In this document: one piece after another, positions 12,450-24,145 of the stretch
Numbering within the stretch: position 1 is the stretch's first letter
How the letters are laid out: every line of letters starts with the position of its first letter
Source of the DNA: Symbiodinium natans
Taxonomy: Eukaryota > Sar > Dinophyceae > Suessiales > Symbiodiniaceae
Length of the DNA: 64,000 nucleotides
Reading direction: 5' to 3'
Assembly: GCA_905221605.1 (NCBI GenBank)
Contig: CAJNDS010002365.1
Span: 372,001-436,000, forward strand
Translations under genes and position numbers: made by a program
Notes under the pieces: model-generated
What the model was told of the DNA's origin: nothing
The model's database searches: none
What the model saw: only the letters and a program-made list of their open reading frames with translations

Positions 12450-13525
12450 GCAGTTTCAAAAACTACTGCTTTGACGTATCGATCGGCTTCTGAAAAAGCG
12501 ATGACAGCGCAGGGCTACGCACTCTACCTCTACTCACTCTACTCTGACCCGCTGATGTTGCCGATCCGCCTTCGACTGGCACTTCACACCTGCCCCAATG
12601 AGCGAACTCTTTGCCGCTTCGTTGCAAGGCGACCACTGCAGTCATTACAGACAAGTCAACAAGCAAAGAGACAAGCCACTGCGAAATGCTGGAACGCATG
12701 ACACCACGAGAACATAAAACTGGAGACACCAAACATGCCTCCTGAAGAAGGCCAGTCTGTCCTTGCACAAGTACAGACCTCCAGGACCAGCTACGGAAGA
12801 CAGGGACAATAAGGGACAATACACAGCCCATCTGAGCTGAGCTGAGAGATGCTGAGGGAGAGGCCCATCAGCCCATGAAACGGGCGGCCTGTTGTCACCT
12901 GAGAAGCTTGCGTGCTTATGTGTGTGTGTGTGTGCGCCTTCGTGTGCCTTCGTGTGCCTGTGTGTGCCTGTGTATGTGCGCTAGTGTGGGGTAACCATCC
13001 GTGGCCCCAGCAGTGGGCAAGGGCTGAATGTACGCACCCTCAACCTGCGACCGAGGCATGTCGTTGTGTTGTTGTATTCTTTTGGAGGATGCTTTGAGAA
13101 TCTTAATGTCTTAGAGAGTCGCTCATTTTAGGGACAATGCTAGCCATGCTTGTTCATTGCTGCCGTCCCCTGTTGCAATGATCGGGCAGGCCGATAAAAA
13201 AGTGGACTCCCTCATTGCTTTCCGTTTGAGGTGTTCCCACGTTGCCACGCGTTGCCGCATGCTCAGGCCTTCCTCGGGGCTTCACGCACCTTCCGCTCTC
13301 GAATCACCGCGCCGGTGTCCGGACCTGAGCCCAAAGCTCAGAAGGTAAAAATCAATTTGACAGCTGGTTTTCCAGACAGCTCTACCACAGCAGTCGCTAG
13401 CACTGCTTCGGGCCACAGGGACCCCGCTAAAGGTCACACTGCTGCAGCCGCCTGCCTGGAAAGAAAAGGGGTGAGGACGTGAGGGTCTTCCCTCAGGAAG
13501 GATCGAATGGCGAATTCAACATGGG
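12450..13525. other. No supportable gene; contains a (TG)n run
   Basis: A TG-repeat tract at 12,919-12,934 continues into a looser TGTGCCT-rich stretch to about 12,980. A 12-base unit, TTCAACATGGG, is tandemly duplicated at about 13,515-13,541. No exon is convincing. Confidence 0.4.
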
Positions 13526-13529
13526 TTCA

Positions 13530-13865
13530 ACATGGGTTCAACTCTTGCCGGTGAGGCCTCGAAGTCCACCACCGCCATGCTCAGGTTGTCGGGGTTCGTG
13601 GCGACCTCCACCTGTGTCACCGTGCAATGATCCTTCATCGTGCAGTCATGTCAATGTGCAGTCATGTGCAGTCAGGCCCTCGAGGCTTCGCATGTGCTCC
13701 GCGCCTCCAGGTAGACTCCTTGCGTGCTGGCGCGCACCACATCCGTGCAAAGGCGACACCTTAGGTACGCCACCTGCGCCAGGTATCGAACCTATCGCAG
13801 GCTTGAACAATGTACCCTTCTCAGATGGCCTCGTCCGGATGCGCCACGCAAGTGATCTCACGACC
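13530..13865 (-). CDS. Candidate exons of an unrecognised gene
   Basis: Two short minus-strand frames preceded by CAG acceptors look coding: 13,771 to about 13,676 (AYLRCRLCTDVVRASTQ) and 13,611 to about 13,530 (EVATNPDNLSMAVVDFEAS). A third, near 13,865-13,830, reads REITCVAHPDEAI. They are close enough to be consecutive exons, but I could not show phase agreement. A 200-codon plus-strand frame overlaps and was rejected because its composition is Pro/Ser/Arg-rich and shadow-like. Confidence 0.35.
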
Positions 13866-13869
13866 ACCG

Positions 13870-15230
13870 AAAGGCTTGCAAAAGGTGGGTATCTTAGCGG
13901 CAGCGGAGGGATCATGAGACGTGTAAGCTCCCAGTTACTCGAAATCCGTTTGACTAAAGACGTCGGTCCTCAGAAGCTTGGTGACGCCCACCGTTCAGCA
14001 CAGCGGCAAAGAAGAAGAAACTTGGGATCCGGCATTAAGCTTAAAGTGCTGGAAACGCCCCTTCCAGTCCACCCGCGTTAATTTGTTCCTGACCAGGACA
14101 TGAACTGTTTGGACACGGCTCAATACACTACACTTTGCTGCTATGGTCAAAGACTTCGCCCTTCAGCACATTATGAAGCATCTTGTTTTCGTTGATTGGC
14201 ATCAACTTATCCTGTCGTATTACCAACTTATTGGCTGTCGTATGTGCAGCCTTCTTCTACAACAGCACATTTTCGCCTCACTTGCCGGGTGCAAGCCATT
14301 ATGTTGAGGAGGCATAATGAGGAATAGACTAAGCTCCGACAACCATGGTCAACCACAATACTCAAAGAACCAAAGAAAGAAGATGGCTATACGTCCAGCA
14401 AGGACTTGAACGAATAAAGCGTGGAGCCTAGTGGAGCCGAAGTCCTTCGAAGCACGCCCACAACCACTTCCTCCGTGCCTGGTCGTGCTTTGGCTGTCGC
14501 CAGGCTCCTGCTCTCTTCTTTGACGCAATACCCTTAACGCATCTCAGTCACAGCTCACAAATTCTTGCAAACAAACCCCAGCTTGTGATGCTTGGACTGT
14601 TGACTGCACCTCGCTCCATGGCTGCAAAACTGGGGATGAACCTTAACCTTATGCAGCCTGCACGGCCAACCTGCTCATCCAGGCTTCTAGCGGCAAAATG
14701 CTACTGTAGCACCGATGCTAGCCTGACCAAGAAATGGTCTCCTTCCACTGCGCCCTCCCCCCCTCTCTTGTTGAGCTTGGGCGAGCTGATTTGAGGCCGT
14801 GGGAGTGAGGGCCGCGGAATCCACCTAAAACCTTGTGGCCACAAGGGCAGGTGGGCCTCCGTGTCCGGGCCGGCACAGCTCCCACAACCCTACCCAAGCT
14901 TCCGCCCACAAGCACCCGACCCAAGCTTCAGTCGGCAATAAGCAGACGGAGGTTTTGCACAGCCTGCTGACGCTGCAAGTCGCTGCTGCTAATCACGGCA
15001 AACAGGCTTCAGGGTCCTGCAAACAAGCGCATACGTCTCCCAAGCTCACTTACTCAGCGGGTTCTCAAGGTTTCGGGACTATGGTCAGCTGCTCTCCGGC
15101 ATTCTTTTTTCGACCACGCTTTCCGTTTCTGCAGCCCAGCCGTGCAGATTGGAAACTCCGAGGTGCACCGCGTGGATCGCCGACGTGCACGTCCCGTGGC
15201 TTGGGCCAGTCGCGCGCAGGTATTTGTAAT
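13870..15230. other. No supportable gene
   Basis: Mixed-frame sequence. A minus-strand segment near 15,215-15,130 (RDWPKPRDVHVGDPRG) is protein-like but unlinked. It may be untranslated sequence or a small exon downstream of the 15.2-15.7 kb gene. Confidence 0.3.
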
Positions 15231-15234
15231 TCTG

Positions 15235-15733
15235 TTAATTTGTCATGGTGCTACCATTCACAAAAGATGCTACATGCCATGCAACCGTATCCCAGAGTGT
15301 GATCTTGCCCTCATCATCTATCGCATCTGGCACCTCACGCTCCCAGTCTATCAGAACCTATGGCAATGATGAGAAGAATGTTGGAACAAACAACATGCAT
15401 GGGTTTTCGTTTACGTACGACATACGACGCAGCATGAACTGGGCTTGCTCGTGTACTCGCCGCGATACTTTACACTGCGAAGCTGGGCGTCTCAGGGCCC
15501 TGGCTGGTTGATCGAAGGTGCCGTCTCGCTCCAGCTCCATACCATGGTAGGCCTCATCTCCAAAAGCTGGCGGCCACAAGCCAATACGCCCACGACATGC
15601 AAAATGACATTGCGAGCCTATCCTTTTGCAATGATCTTGGAATCTCCGAAGTCATCCGAAGTCGAGCTCCACACGGAGGCGCCCAGTTCACGCCATGGGC
15701 CCATGGTCGCCCGGCTCAGCTGCCGGAGCCTTA
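15235..15733 (-). CDS. Unrecognised gene, last three exons in phase
   Basis: Three exons join cleanly. Exon A (15,733-15,623) contains SRATMGPWRELGASVW and SDDFGDSKIIAK and ends at a GA donor. Exon B (15,566-15,415) runs from FGDEAYHGMELERDG through RRVHEQAQFMLRRMSY to a GT donor. Exon C (15,357-15,235) contains DWEREVPDAIDDEGKITLW and ends ASFVNGSTMTN, stop. Phases agree at both junctions (a Gly/Ala codon split 1+2, then phase 0), and the introns are about 56-57 nt. The GA-AG intron is a dinoflagellate trait. The protein end is hydrophilic with no membrane segment or recognised domain. Upstream exons were not identified. Confidence 0.7.
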
Positions 15734-15739
15734 CTGCAA

Positions 15740-17715
15740 GAAGCGCCCCCCCTTTTTTTAACACAAGCGAAGAGGTTAACTTTGTGCGACACAAGCGCCA
15801 GAAGCGGCAGGAGCTTTTTGCATGAAGCGGAGTGCACATCCACCGTGCTACTTCACGACGGTTGTGCTTTCCGGCGGCGCATGTCGGCGGACGAATAGCC
15901 ACCAACGGCTACAGCACAATGTCTCGACAAGGTCATAAGGTCGAAGTCCCGTGTTGCAAGTCATGGCGCGGCGGTGTGACTTGCATCATTGCCAGTTACA
16001 AGGCGACGGATTACGCTCACACCTACTTGGCTTGATTTGCCGCGACCAAGTATGTAGGTACACCACCACGGCAAGGAAAATTCAGGCTGGCAAGCGCGTG
16101 CGACTGTCACAAGGCTGTACAAGTATTCAACTCACCCCTCTAGGCCAGCAAAGGGCCAAACACACTGGAGTAAAGCGCCGTCAGATGTAATCCAGACTGC
16201 GCATGTCAAACAGGTCCTCAACGGCCCACCGCTTGTGACCGCTTGTGTCTTACAAGCTTACCAAACGGCTGCCTTGTCCTGCAACAAATACTGAACATGG
16301 GCCAAGCACTCAAAAAGCCGCCCATGCAGCCTTCAATGAAGGGGCAAGGACATTCAGCAATCGTTGTAGAGTATCGGGCAGGCTCAAACAGGCACCACCC
16401 AAAGTAATATCGTTTCAAAGGGCATCGAGGCTGTTCCATGGCCTCTGAGGTAGCTGCACAAGCTGTACAAGCAGCAACTCGACTCAGAGGGGCAACTGCT
16501 TCAGACCTGGGCACGAAGAAAAGGAAAGAAATCAGGGAACAAACTGACGGCGCAAGATCGCTCGCAAACTGAAAAACTGGGCCACACGACCTGGGCTTGC
16601 CCACAGGCCGGCGCCCTGTCACTGCTGACTGTGCGGACGGCGCCCTGACAGAATCGAACAGAACGTTCCGAAAGAGACGGTACGGAAAGCAGGGGTGGGT
16701 GTGTGGGTGTCCATGCGGGTGTGGGCCCACGTGCAGGTGGGCGGAGCTTGGTAAGCGCAGGTCATTAAGACCAGCACGAACTCCGACCCACTTAGAACTT
16801 GTCAGAAGTTGCCTCAGTGGCCGTAAGCAGCGGTCGGCCACCGGCGGCAGCAACCTCAGCTCGGATGCGCGAGTCCCGTGATCAAGGGGTGCACCCTAAG
16901 ACGCAGCGGCCGAGTCATGAAGCTTTCGGGCTTTGGCAAGGAAGAAGCTAGCCGCAAAATCGCTTCTCAACATCTAGGGCCAACCCCTTGATGGGGCTCG
17001 CCCCATCATACACTGTTCTCGCGGCCTTATGTGTGTCCACCCCTGAGCCCTAACAGAGTCCTGCAAAACAAACCGCGTGTTTCGCTGTTGGCCGTCACAT
17101 CCATGATTTGCAAGACTGTAATCGTATCTTTCGTGTGGCCTTGCCTGGCCCTGGCAGGAGATTGAAACGTGTCGGTCAAGAGAAAGCAGAAGTCATAGAC
17201 CGCAAGCAACTGCTGCTTCGCCATTCAGATCGAGTCATGAAGTACACATCAAATGCATCAAACGGGGCACCGGTTGACCAGCGATGCCTGCTTGGAGCTG
17301 GGCACTGGCAACACCATCACTTTGACCTTGCTCCGATTCATACATGCGGCTGTCAAGTGCTTCAGTCGTGATGTTGTGTGTTGACAATGTGTTGGGCCCC
17401 GACACTGCGCCAGGCTCTGCTCACTGTCCCGACGGCATCCCGCGATATCTGCGCGGCAGAAGGAGTCGCAAGATCACCCCTGCTGTATTCGCTGTAAACT
17501 GAAAACAGTTCGCACCCGGCCAAGGACTCAGGCGCAAGTGCTGGTTTCCCATTTCCCACAGGCATGCAACTCTCAAAAGCTTGAAGTTCATCTCCAAGTC
17601 ACCCCGTATGCCAAGAGCGGAGGACATGAGCCAGAAGCTGATTCCAGCCCAACAGAATCCTCAGCGGCAACTGCGATTGTTCAACAAAGCTTCTCTCTAA
17701 AGCCTCTAATTATCG
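15740..17715. other. No supportable gene
   Basis: A 211-codon minus-strand frame at 16,218-16,853 has His/Pro/Cys-rich composition and looks like chance. A competing minus-strand segment near 16,410-16,330 (SLPDTLQRLLNVLAPSLK) could be a terminal exon, but it stands alone. Confidence 0.3.
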
Positions 17716-17722
17716 GTTCTCG

Positions 17723-17830
17723 TCAGAAGTCGGTCTTCAGGGATCGTGCAATGCTGCTACTGCAAGGCCTCAAAATCTTCACCAAGTCTCTGCCCACAAA
17801 GTCCACTAGAATGCCAATCCAGGCAGGTGC
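17723..17830 (-). CDS. Candidate terminal exon
   Basis: A CAG acceptor is followed by 35 codons and a stop. The translation (APAWIGILVDFVGRDLVKIL then RSLKTDF) has balanced composition. No upstream exon was joined with confidence, though a frame near 17,665-17,610 (LPLRILLGWNQLLAHVL) is a candidate. Unrecognised. Confidence 0.4.
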   Translation of the reverse strand, partial: APAWIGILVDFVGRDLVKILRPCSSSIARSLKTDF

Positions 17831-18157
17831 CTGAAGGGCGTGCAAGGCAGTAAAGCGAAGTGTACTGTAAACATCCTGACTCCGTCTCAAGTCCACAACA
17901 TGTCGAACTTTCCTTGGACGGCTGACGACGGCTGTGCGTCGCGTCGAAGCGCGGTCTCACGCGCACTCACATCGGCCAAGGCCTTTTGTACACCTCACAA
18001 AAGGTCCCAATGAGTATACGCGTGCGCTACAATTTTGAGAGAGGGCTGCCGGCCACAGTGTACACCGTAGAAAAAAGGTGGATTAGGCGTGCATTGCAAC
18101 ATCCATCTGCATCCGGAGGAACAAGTAGGGAAACCATTCCAAGCAAAAAAGCCTCAC

Positions 18158-18290
18158 GTGGGTAGGGGTGATTGGTCCCGGCAGGCTGTGTCTGAAGCTG
18201 AAGAAAGCCACGGGGTGCACTCTGTCCCGGTGGTTCAGCACACGTTGCAGCGCTGCGGTGATATGCAGCGCACTCCGGGCAACTTGAAGT
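18158..18290 (-). CDS. Candidate exon next to the CAT repeat
   Basis: The minus-strand frame contains SALHITAALQRVLNH and VHPVAFFSFRHSLPG and ends at PTH before a canonical GTGAGG donor. The frame stays open into the flanking CAT/ATG repeat, where it would encode poly-Met (another minus frame gives poly-Asp), so the 5' edge is uncertain. Unrecognised. Confidence 0.45.
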
Positions 18291-18316
18291 TCACAGGGGG
18301 GCCGGCACATATGGCA

Positions 18317-18368
<52 letters not shown>

Positions 18369-18404
18369 GTCATCGTCATCGTCATCATCATCATCATCAT
18401 CATG
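18317..18404. repeat. (CAT)n trinucleotide repeat with CGT interruptions
   Basis: About 29 units of CAT, interrupted near the middle by three CGT-containing units, and ending in GAACATCACCATCAT. Depending on frame and strand it would encode poly-His, poly-Met or poly-Asp. Neighbouring exon signals are on the minus strand, so it is probably intronic or at an exon edge. Confidence 0.95.
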
Positions 18405-18608
18405 AACATCACCATCATAGCACCTCTGACCTCTGCACATCCACATCGACAACCAACTCTTGAAACGCCTCTCAACCGACGACAAGCCACGAGCGCGCAT
18501 GTGTGCTCCGCAACAGACAGGGCGACGAACTCGCCAAAAGGAAGAGGAGCCGATTCATCACAAGACGTCCATCACTGGCTAGAGGTACCTCGGCAAACGT
18601 CCACCTGG

Positions 18609-18697
18609 TTAAACTTGCAGCTGCGGCACAAGGTCTGGACAGTACGCGGAGAGCGTATAGGCCCACAGCATGAAAATAAACGACGCCCACATAAAGC
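18609..18697 (-). CDS. Candidate terminal membrane exon
   Basis: After a GAG acceptor, two bases plus 28 codons end in a stop. FMWASFIFMLWAYTLSAYC is a clear hydrophobic helix followed by a short polar tail (PDLVPQLQV). It could be the C-terminal anchor of a small membrane protein. No partner exon was proven; a hydrophobic frame at about 18,560-18,530 (LVMNRLLFLLASS) lies downstream. Confidence 0.4.
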
Positions 18698-18899
18698 CTC
18701 ATCACATCTCATCGCATCAGGTGCTGTTGCTGCAACAGAGCTGCACAGGAGCTTTTGGCTTCCACAGCAAACGTTCACAAGATTTCTGTCCAGGCCGCAA
18801 ATCCTCAGAGCGTCGCAAAGACTTCTACAACCAGCGTGGGTTTCTGCAGCGGACGGCGTGCTGTGGAAGGAGTAGCTCAAGAAATGGCCTGTGATGTCA

Positions 18900-20100
18900 T
18901 GGTCAGGACGCCCATTTCTGCAATGTCAAAGTTGAACGATACAGTGCTGCTCATCCATGCGAGTTTTTCTTGCTAAATTCAACCTTCGACAGTGGTACTC
19001 AGTGCAAGCTGGGGCGGCCAAACTCTGTCTCACCCTCGCGGCCCGAAACGCCATGGGCTTCCACTGTGTCCTGACCTCAGGGGTGCAAGGGGTCCAAGAC
19101 GTTGCCCCTGAGTTGCCCTGAGTCAGATGCCTTTTACATCTTCTGAAACACAGCAACCCGAACTGCAAGTGGAAGGATCTCCTCACTGCCCTCTCACTTT
19201 TCAAACTGATACTCAGCCGTAGCTGAGCTTCAACTGAGCACGCAGCAGGACACAAATTGCTTGAAGAACTTCCAGAGCAACCCCTGCGCCACTGCACACG
19301 GCAAGAGATTACTAGTCCGCATCAGTCAACTCTACAAGTTGTGGAACCCGCCCTACATCCGCTAACACCACCAAAATCACTTCTCGCCTCTCGTGCTGCC
19401 AGCGCAACATCAAATCCTCAAACGAGATTCAAAATGGAGTCGAAGCAATGTACCAGGCTTGGTGACGTGTTCCTAACTCTTACACCCACCGACTCTTCAG
19501 TAGTCTTGTTAGGAAAAGCAAGTTGCTGCAGGCTTACTACGGCCCACAAAAGACTCGCAGTTTGCCAGGCTCAGGTGAGCCGTCACTAATCAGAGCTCAC
19601 CTGTTTTTTTTTTGCAGCCTCAAGCACCAGCGATTTGCTCCATTACCGGGGTCTACTAGGGCCTCTGCAATCATGTTCTCAACGACCGAATTATAGATTC
19701 TCGTAGTTCTGGCAGGCAAGCTCTCAAAATTCAAGGCTCCTAGGCCCATGAGCGCTGATGCCACAATCGCGTGGCAGAAGATGTCGCACACATGACCTCA
19801 AGATTGCTCTACTCTTTGGTTGCTCTCGGATTCTCGCCCTACAGCCCTACAGTCGCCTGCGTACATTTCTAGATCACTTTCTGCCGCTCCAGCTTGAAGT
19901 ATGCAGGAATCATGCCAAGACAATGCCTTGGAGCTTGGCTGTAGCGGAGCGCCCACGTGGGAAGGCCCTCGTCCCCGACACGGCAGCCCCAAACACCGAT
20001 GATGAACCTGAGCTTGTCTTGCACGAACTTGAAGAACTAGTACAGTAACTTGTCTGCTGAGCCTGCAGTCCACCTCGAATGGTGTGAACACTTACGATGT
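18900..20100. other. No supportable gene
   Basis: Only short, mutually overlapping frames. One minus-strand segment near 19,090-19,030 (QWKPMAFRAARVRQSL) is weakly exon-like. Confidence 0.3.
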
Positions 20101-20104
20101 ATTT

Positions 20105-21183
20105 CTGCTTATGTAGATCGAAGGTTTCGGTGCAACAGTGGAGCAGAAAGCCAGGCACAGCTCGCAGGCACAAGCAAAAAGATTGGTCAGGCCACGTAAA
20201 TATCGCGAGCGCCATGGCAGGCATCCAGCGCGATGGCGCAGAGTCCTGAAGGCCGATGCTCAGGAACTGGCGCACCTTGCCAAGCACAGCTGCCATGAAC
20301 TCTACGGCGACCTGATGTCTATGGCTTGAGAGAACTTCGCATTCACTCTGTTGATGCTGCAATTGCAGACTCCGGACAAGATCTTGTTTGCACGCCTGCT
20401 GCTTGCAAGTTGGCTCTGCACCTTGTTATGCACCAGAGCTCGTCCAAATTGCCAGACCATCAGCATGAGCACCTGTGCAAACCATCCCACCGAGAGGTGC
20501 AGATCTACCCGCATCAGTCAATGGTGTTGTGCTTGTGAAGACTGCTTCGGGTTAAAACTACTGTCTTGGATGTTCGTGAGCCCAACCGAACGTCGGCACC
20601 GACTGGATTCGCGATTGTGATAGGCCAGAGGCACCCAAGCACGACAGGTATCCGTGATCTGGCATCTGGCGACTCTCCTACGAATTTCTCAGGAAACTGT
20701 CGTGCGGATCTGAAAGCCACCCTCAGAAAACTCAACCCCCACGTCCACAGCCCTAAAGCCCAAACTCTGGCAGGGTCTTCTGGTGTTGCAGGGCTACAAG
20801 TTTGCAATTCACAGGTGAATGCCGAGCTCGTCCACTCACATGTGCGTTATGTTCTCTTCTTTGCACCAGGCAGTGTGTTGCGATTGACTTACATTCGACG
20901 TACATTCGACATGCATCAAGAACGCCCAGGAGATCACAGGTCTTTGCCATTCTTTGCGCCCGCTGCTCCACCATTGAGTCGATTCTGCCGTCGATGTTGC
21001 AAGCGCATGCACCGGCAAAACCCGCCCGAAGCTCGGACTTCAACTGCAACCCAGGCAGACCCTGTTGGGGTGCAAGGGCGGCCTGCGGAAATTATGGGGC
21101 TCCAGCTTAAGGGCGTCGACTCTGAGTTGCGTGATAGCTTTCTCGCCTGTGAACGATGCGCAGATGGGGTCATCTGCAACCAC
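20105..21183 (-). CDS. Multi-exon gene fragments, possibly a retroelement remnant
   Basis: In order on the minus strand: about 21,183-21,061 (DDPICASFTGEKAITQLRVD and LKLEPHNFRRPPLHPNR, GT donor); 21,043-20,926 after TTGCAG (LKSELRAGFAGACACN then SMVEQRAQRMAKT, GC donor); 20,709 to about 20,560 after TTTCAG (QFPEKFVGESPDARSRIPV, LGCLWPITIANPVGADV); and about 20,320-20,105 (EFMAAVLGKVRQFLSIGL, RWMPAMALAIFTWPDQS, FLLHCCTETFDLHKQ). The last segment reminds me of the region before the reverse transcriptase in Symbiodinium LINE-like proteins (P-A-LA-WPD followed by a GF motif). That is recollection, not a search result. Junction phases between the last two segments were not resolved. Confidence 0.45.
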
Positions 21184-21299
21184 CACATGCGACCACACTC
21201 CAGCACTTTTAAATGCACCTCCCTTACACGCCCGTGGCACGTGGACTGACAATTGCTTAGTCTAAGCGCGGGTGGCAAGCGGGTCGAATAGCTGGCCAA

Positions 21300-21677
21300 A
21301 TGGCCGATCAGAGCTTTCGCCTTGCGTTCCTAAAAAACTTGGGAAGGCTGGATGATTTAAAAAAATACATGCTCGATGCATTTGAGGACAATCCACTGCC
21401 GTTCCTGCCATGCTGCGTCAGCACGGCTCTATCTATAAAGCGGCAGGCATTCGTCAATACCATGGCCCGGCATGTCCCGGACACAGGTTGGGACTTGAGA
21501 CGCTCGAAAGTTGCTCGGGGGCTTCCACCTACATCTTGGGCCTTGGATAACCGTTTACTGCGCTTGCAGGAAATGTCACGCCTGTGCCAGACAAACACGG
21601 CAGATGAGCTCCGCAAATGTGAGGAAGCCGTCCTTCGCTGGTCAGCAGCCCGAAGTGTGTACTCTGGGCAGCTTTGA
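21300..21677 (+). CDS. Intronless plus-strand open reading frame, hypothetical protein
   Basis: A 125-codon frame from ATG to TGA, beginning MADQSFRLAFLKNLGRLDDL and containing AFEDNPLPFLPCCVSTAL and NTADELRKCEEAVLRWSA. The composition is strongly protein-like (amphipathic helices, no low complexity), and there is a clear start. It is the only convincing plus-strand frame in the left half and sits just beyond the retroelement-like exons, so it may be a retroposed or mobile-element coding fragment. A longer minus-strand frame overlaps it but reads as Ser/Arg-rich shadow. No family recognised. Confidence 0.5.
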   Translation: MADQSFRLAFLKNLGRLDDLKKYMLDAFEDNPLPFLPCCVSTALSIKRQAFVNTMARHVPDTGWDLRRSKVARGLPPTSWALDNRLLRLQEMSRLCQTNTADELRKCEEAVLRWSAARSVYSGQL

Positions 21678-21699
21678 GCAGCTCTGAACACTGATGAGA

Positions 21700-24140
21700 T
21701 TGAGGGCCCTGCCAGCTCAGGAGGTAGTAGATCATCCTCTCGTAAGATTTCAGATCTGCTGAACCCCTGTCCGGCATGGACGTAGATCTCACCGCACACC
21801 TGCAGTCCACTACAGCCATCCCTACAGCCATTGACAGGTCCACGCTCTGGCAGTGCAGAGAGTGTAACTCAGAACTTTGTGCACCAAGCAGCTGGGACAC
21901 AGAAGCCAGCCCAGCACAAGAAGCGCCTGCCGGGTGCTGAAGCTCTGAATTGAACGAATTTGCAACTGTCAAGCGCCACGCGAACTCACCCTTAAGTACT
22001 GCACTAAACACATTCGCAATTCGCCTTGCGTAACAACTCCGACTCCAACCCTTTGCAGCGGACACTTCCGCAATATGACGCGATTTGAAGAGGGTTGACG
22101 TCATGTCAGAGTACACTGAGTACGCTGTACATTCAGGTCACTAACGGCAGGCGGACGACTGAAGAAAGCAAGCCTCAAACACGAGATTTCAGCTTGCTTC
22201 TGCTGTGCATCAGACCTCGGCCCGTGACAATCTTTCGAAGCAGTAGATGCACGTGGCAACGCCGTAATGCCCCAGACACACCCTAAGCTGGTCACTCCAC
22301 ACCCTCTGCCAGTTTGGGGGCAAGTTTGGGCCAGGTGCCATATTCTATGCGCCACGCACACGGCAAGTCCTGAGTCTCCTAGCCTTCTTCGGCATCTGTT
22401 CTTTCTCGGTCATCGAGTGAATCTAGTGAGGCTGAGGTCTTCGTGCAGGTCCATGGTCCCTGACTACGCACCAGCTAGTCACCTCGTGTTGGACAGAGCA
22501 CCCTGGTTGGCCTTTGTTCAGCCACCATAACATGTTGGTGAGTTGTGAAGCTGGTGGCAAACCTTCTCGTAGGCTCTGGCTAGGACAGACTTGCCAGATT
22601 TATTATCTTCCATTACTTGCGAAGTTCCATTACTTGCGAAGTTGCCTCGAATATTGACCGTACAAGACCCACAAATATACCGCAGTACCCATTCTGCCCG
22701 AAGGGGGTTTAGGGTTTAAGCCTCTTGAACTGCTGAGGAGCATATCCTCTAGTACATAGGCTATCACACAGAAGAAAGGATTGCAAGTCACATGTTCTGT
22801 GCTTGTCCCCGTGTCTCTATACACTGCCTAGACTTGAGAAGCCCCAAGAGTACTTGAATAAGATGTTCCTGACTTGGGGGGGCCTCTTCTCCTTTCAGCG
22901 AAAAAAGTCAGAACCTTACGAGTTCAGTCGTAAAAGGGGCTATGAATCAGAATCATGTTTGGGCCCTCTCTGCAGGTCCAAGGAGCTCGCTTAAGCGGTC
23001 CGGCCCTGGGACGGGTCAACTCGGCATGTCTAGCGAAGAAAATCACATCTGAACCAACTGGTCTCCGAAGGTGGAAGAGATGACGTCCGGCCTTCTGGAG
23101 TTTCCGGAGACGTCTGGCCGCTGGAGGGCATGGCAACGTCTTTCAGAGAGTCTAACTGCCGTTTGCCTTGCGCTCGGTTTTGCAGCTTTCAGGCCTAGGC
23201 CAAGCAAATGACTTCCCATGGGACCTTCTGGGCCGCAGTCCTCTGACCCCTTACAGTCACCTTGCACCATACACGCACACACCCACACATCTATCACCGC
23301 TGCACCTTGCATGATTCGTGGTTTCTTCTAATATATGTTGTGTCATGTTCAAGGGTATGGCCTTGCAGGAAATGGCAGCGAGCAAACATGCCAGGCTTGC
23401 TGTAGACATGGCAAGCACACAGGTTATACCAAATCACCGCTCAGCGGTTCGCCTACTCCATGGATGTCATCATGTGAACTTCATAGGCGCACTCCAATAC
23501 GAGCCCCGTGATCATGCTTTTACATACACTCGTACAGAAAGAAGAGCGTTCCTCACAAGACTGCTACAAATTCCTCATGTTCTGATTCCGTGCAACAGTA
23601 CGTGTATGTACGGGTCGCTGAAGCGCTTAATTTCACATGCCCAGCCCGCAGCAGCGATGAGAACGAGAAGTGCGAAGCCGCGTACCCAAAAAAAAAAGAA
23701 ACGAACTGGCCACGGCGCCAAAAACGCAATACTTCAGGAATGCAACACTTCTTTTGATAGTGTCCTCTCGATTGTAGGTCCCTCAAGATGCTGTAGGTTA
23801 CAGGTTCTTGCGAACCCATCAAAGAAGACTCAATCCTCACAAGCGGGGCGAAGCGTGAGGGAGAGTTTCTGCAGCTCAGCGCCCGGCAATCGGCACGTAG
23901 CATCCATGCAACTGTCAGGGCATCGACCCGGCAAAATTAAACAAGCGTGCAGGTTCGAGGCGTGGTTCTGGGTCGAGGGGAGAAAGCCCTTCTGGGCAAA
24001 AAAACCTTAACCCCAGTAATTCAGCCAAAATGTAGTTGTAGAATCTACCGAGCCCGGTGTTCGTTCTGCTACGGATTCCCACAACATTCCGGCCAGAAAG
24101 ATCTCGCCCTTTCTCTGATTCTGTCCTGTGCAAGGTGTCA
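21700..24140. other. No supportable gene; short tandem duplication
   Basis: The unit TTCCATTACTTGCGAAG occurs twice in tandem at 22,609-22,642. A degenerate TTTAGGG-like motif (GGTTTAGGGTTTAAG) is at about 22,705-22,720. A 230-codon plus-strand frame at 23,318-24,010 includes a Lys-rich run from an A-tract and is not convincing. Confidence 0.35.
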
Positions 24141-24145
24141 CCATC

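Noticed and set aside
13479-14081. Plus-strand frame of 200 codons
   Set aside because: Low-complexity Pro/Arg/Ser composition. Exon-like segments with CAG acceptors lie on the other strand.
16218-16853. Minus-strand frame of 211 codons
   Set aside because: Composition is His/Pro/Cys-rich and another frame on the same strand looks more coding. No splice partners.
18301-18463. Poly-His protein on the plus strand
   Set aside because: Simple consequence of the CAT repeat. Flanking coding signals are on the minus strand.
23318-24010. Plus-strand frame of 230 codons
   Set aside because: Contains an artefactual Lys run from an A-tract and no recognisable blocks. Length is plausible by chance at this GC content.
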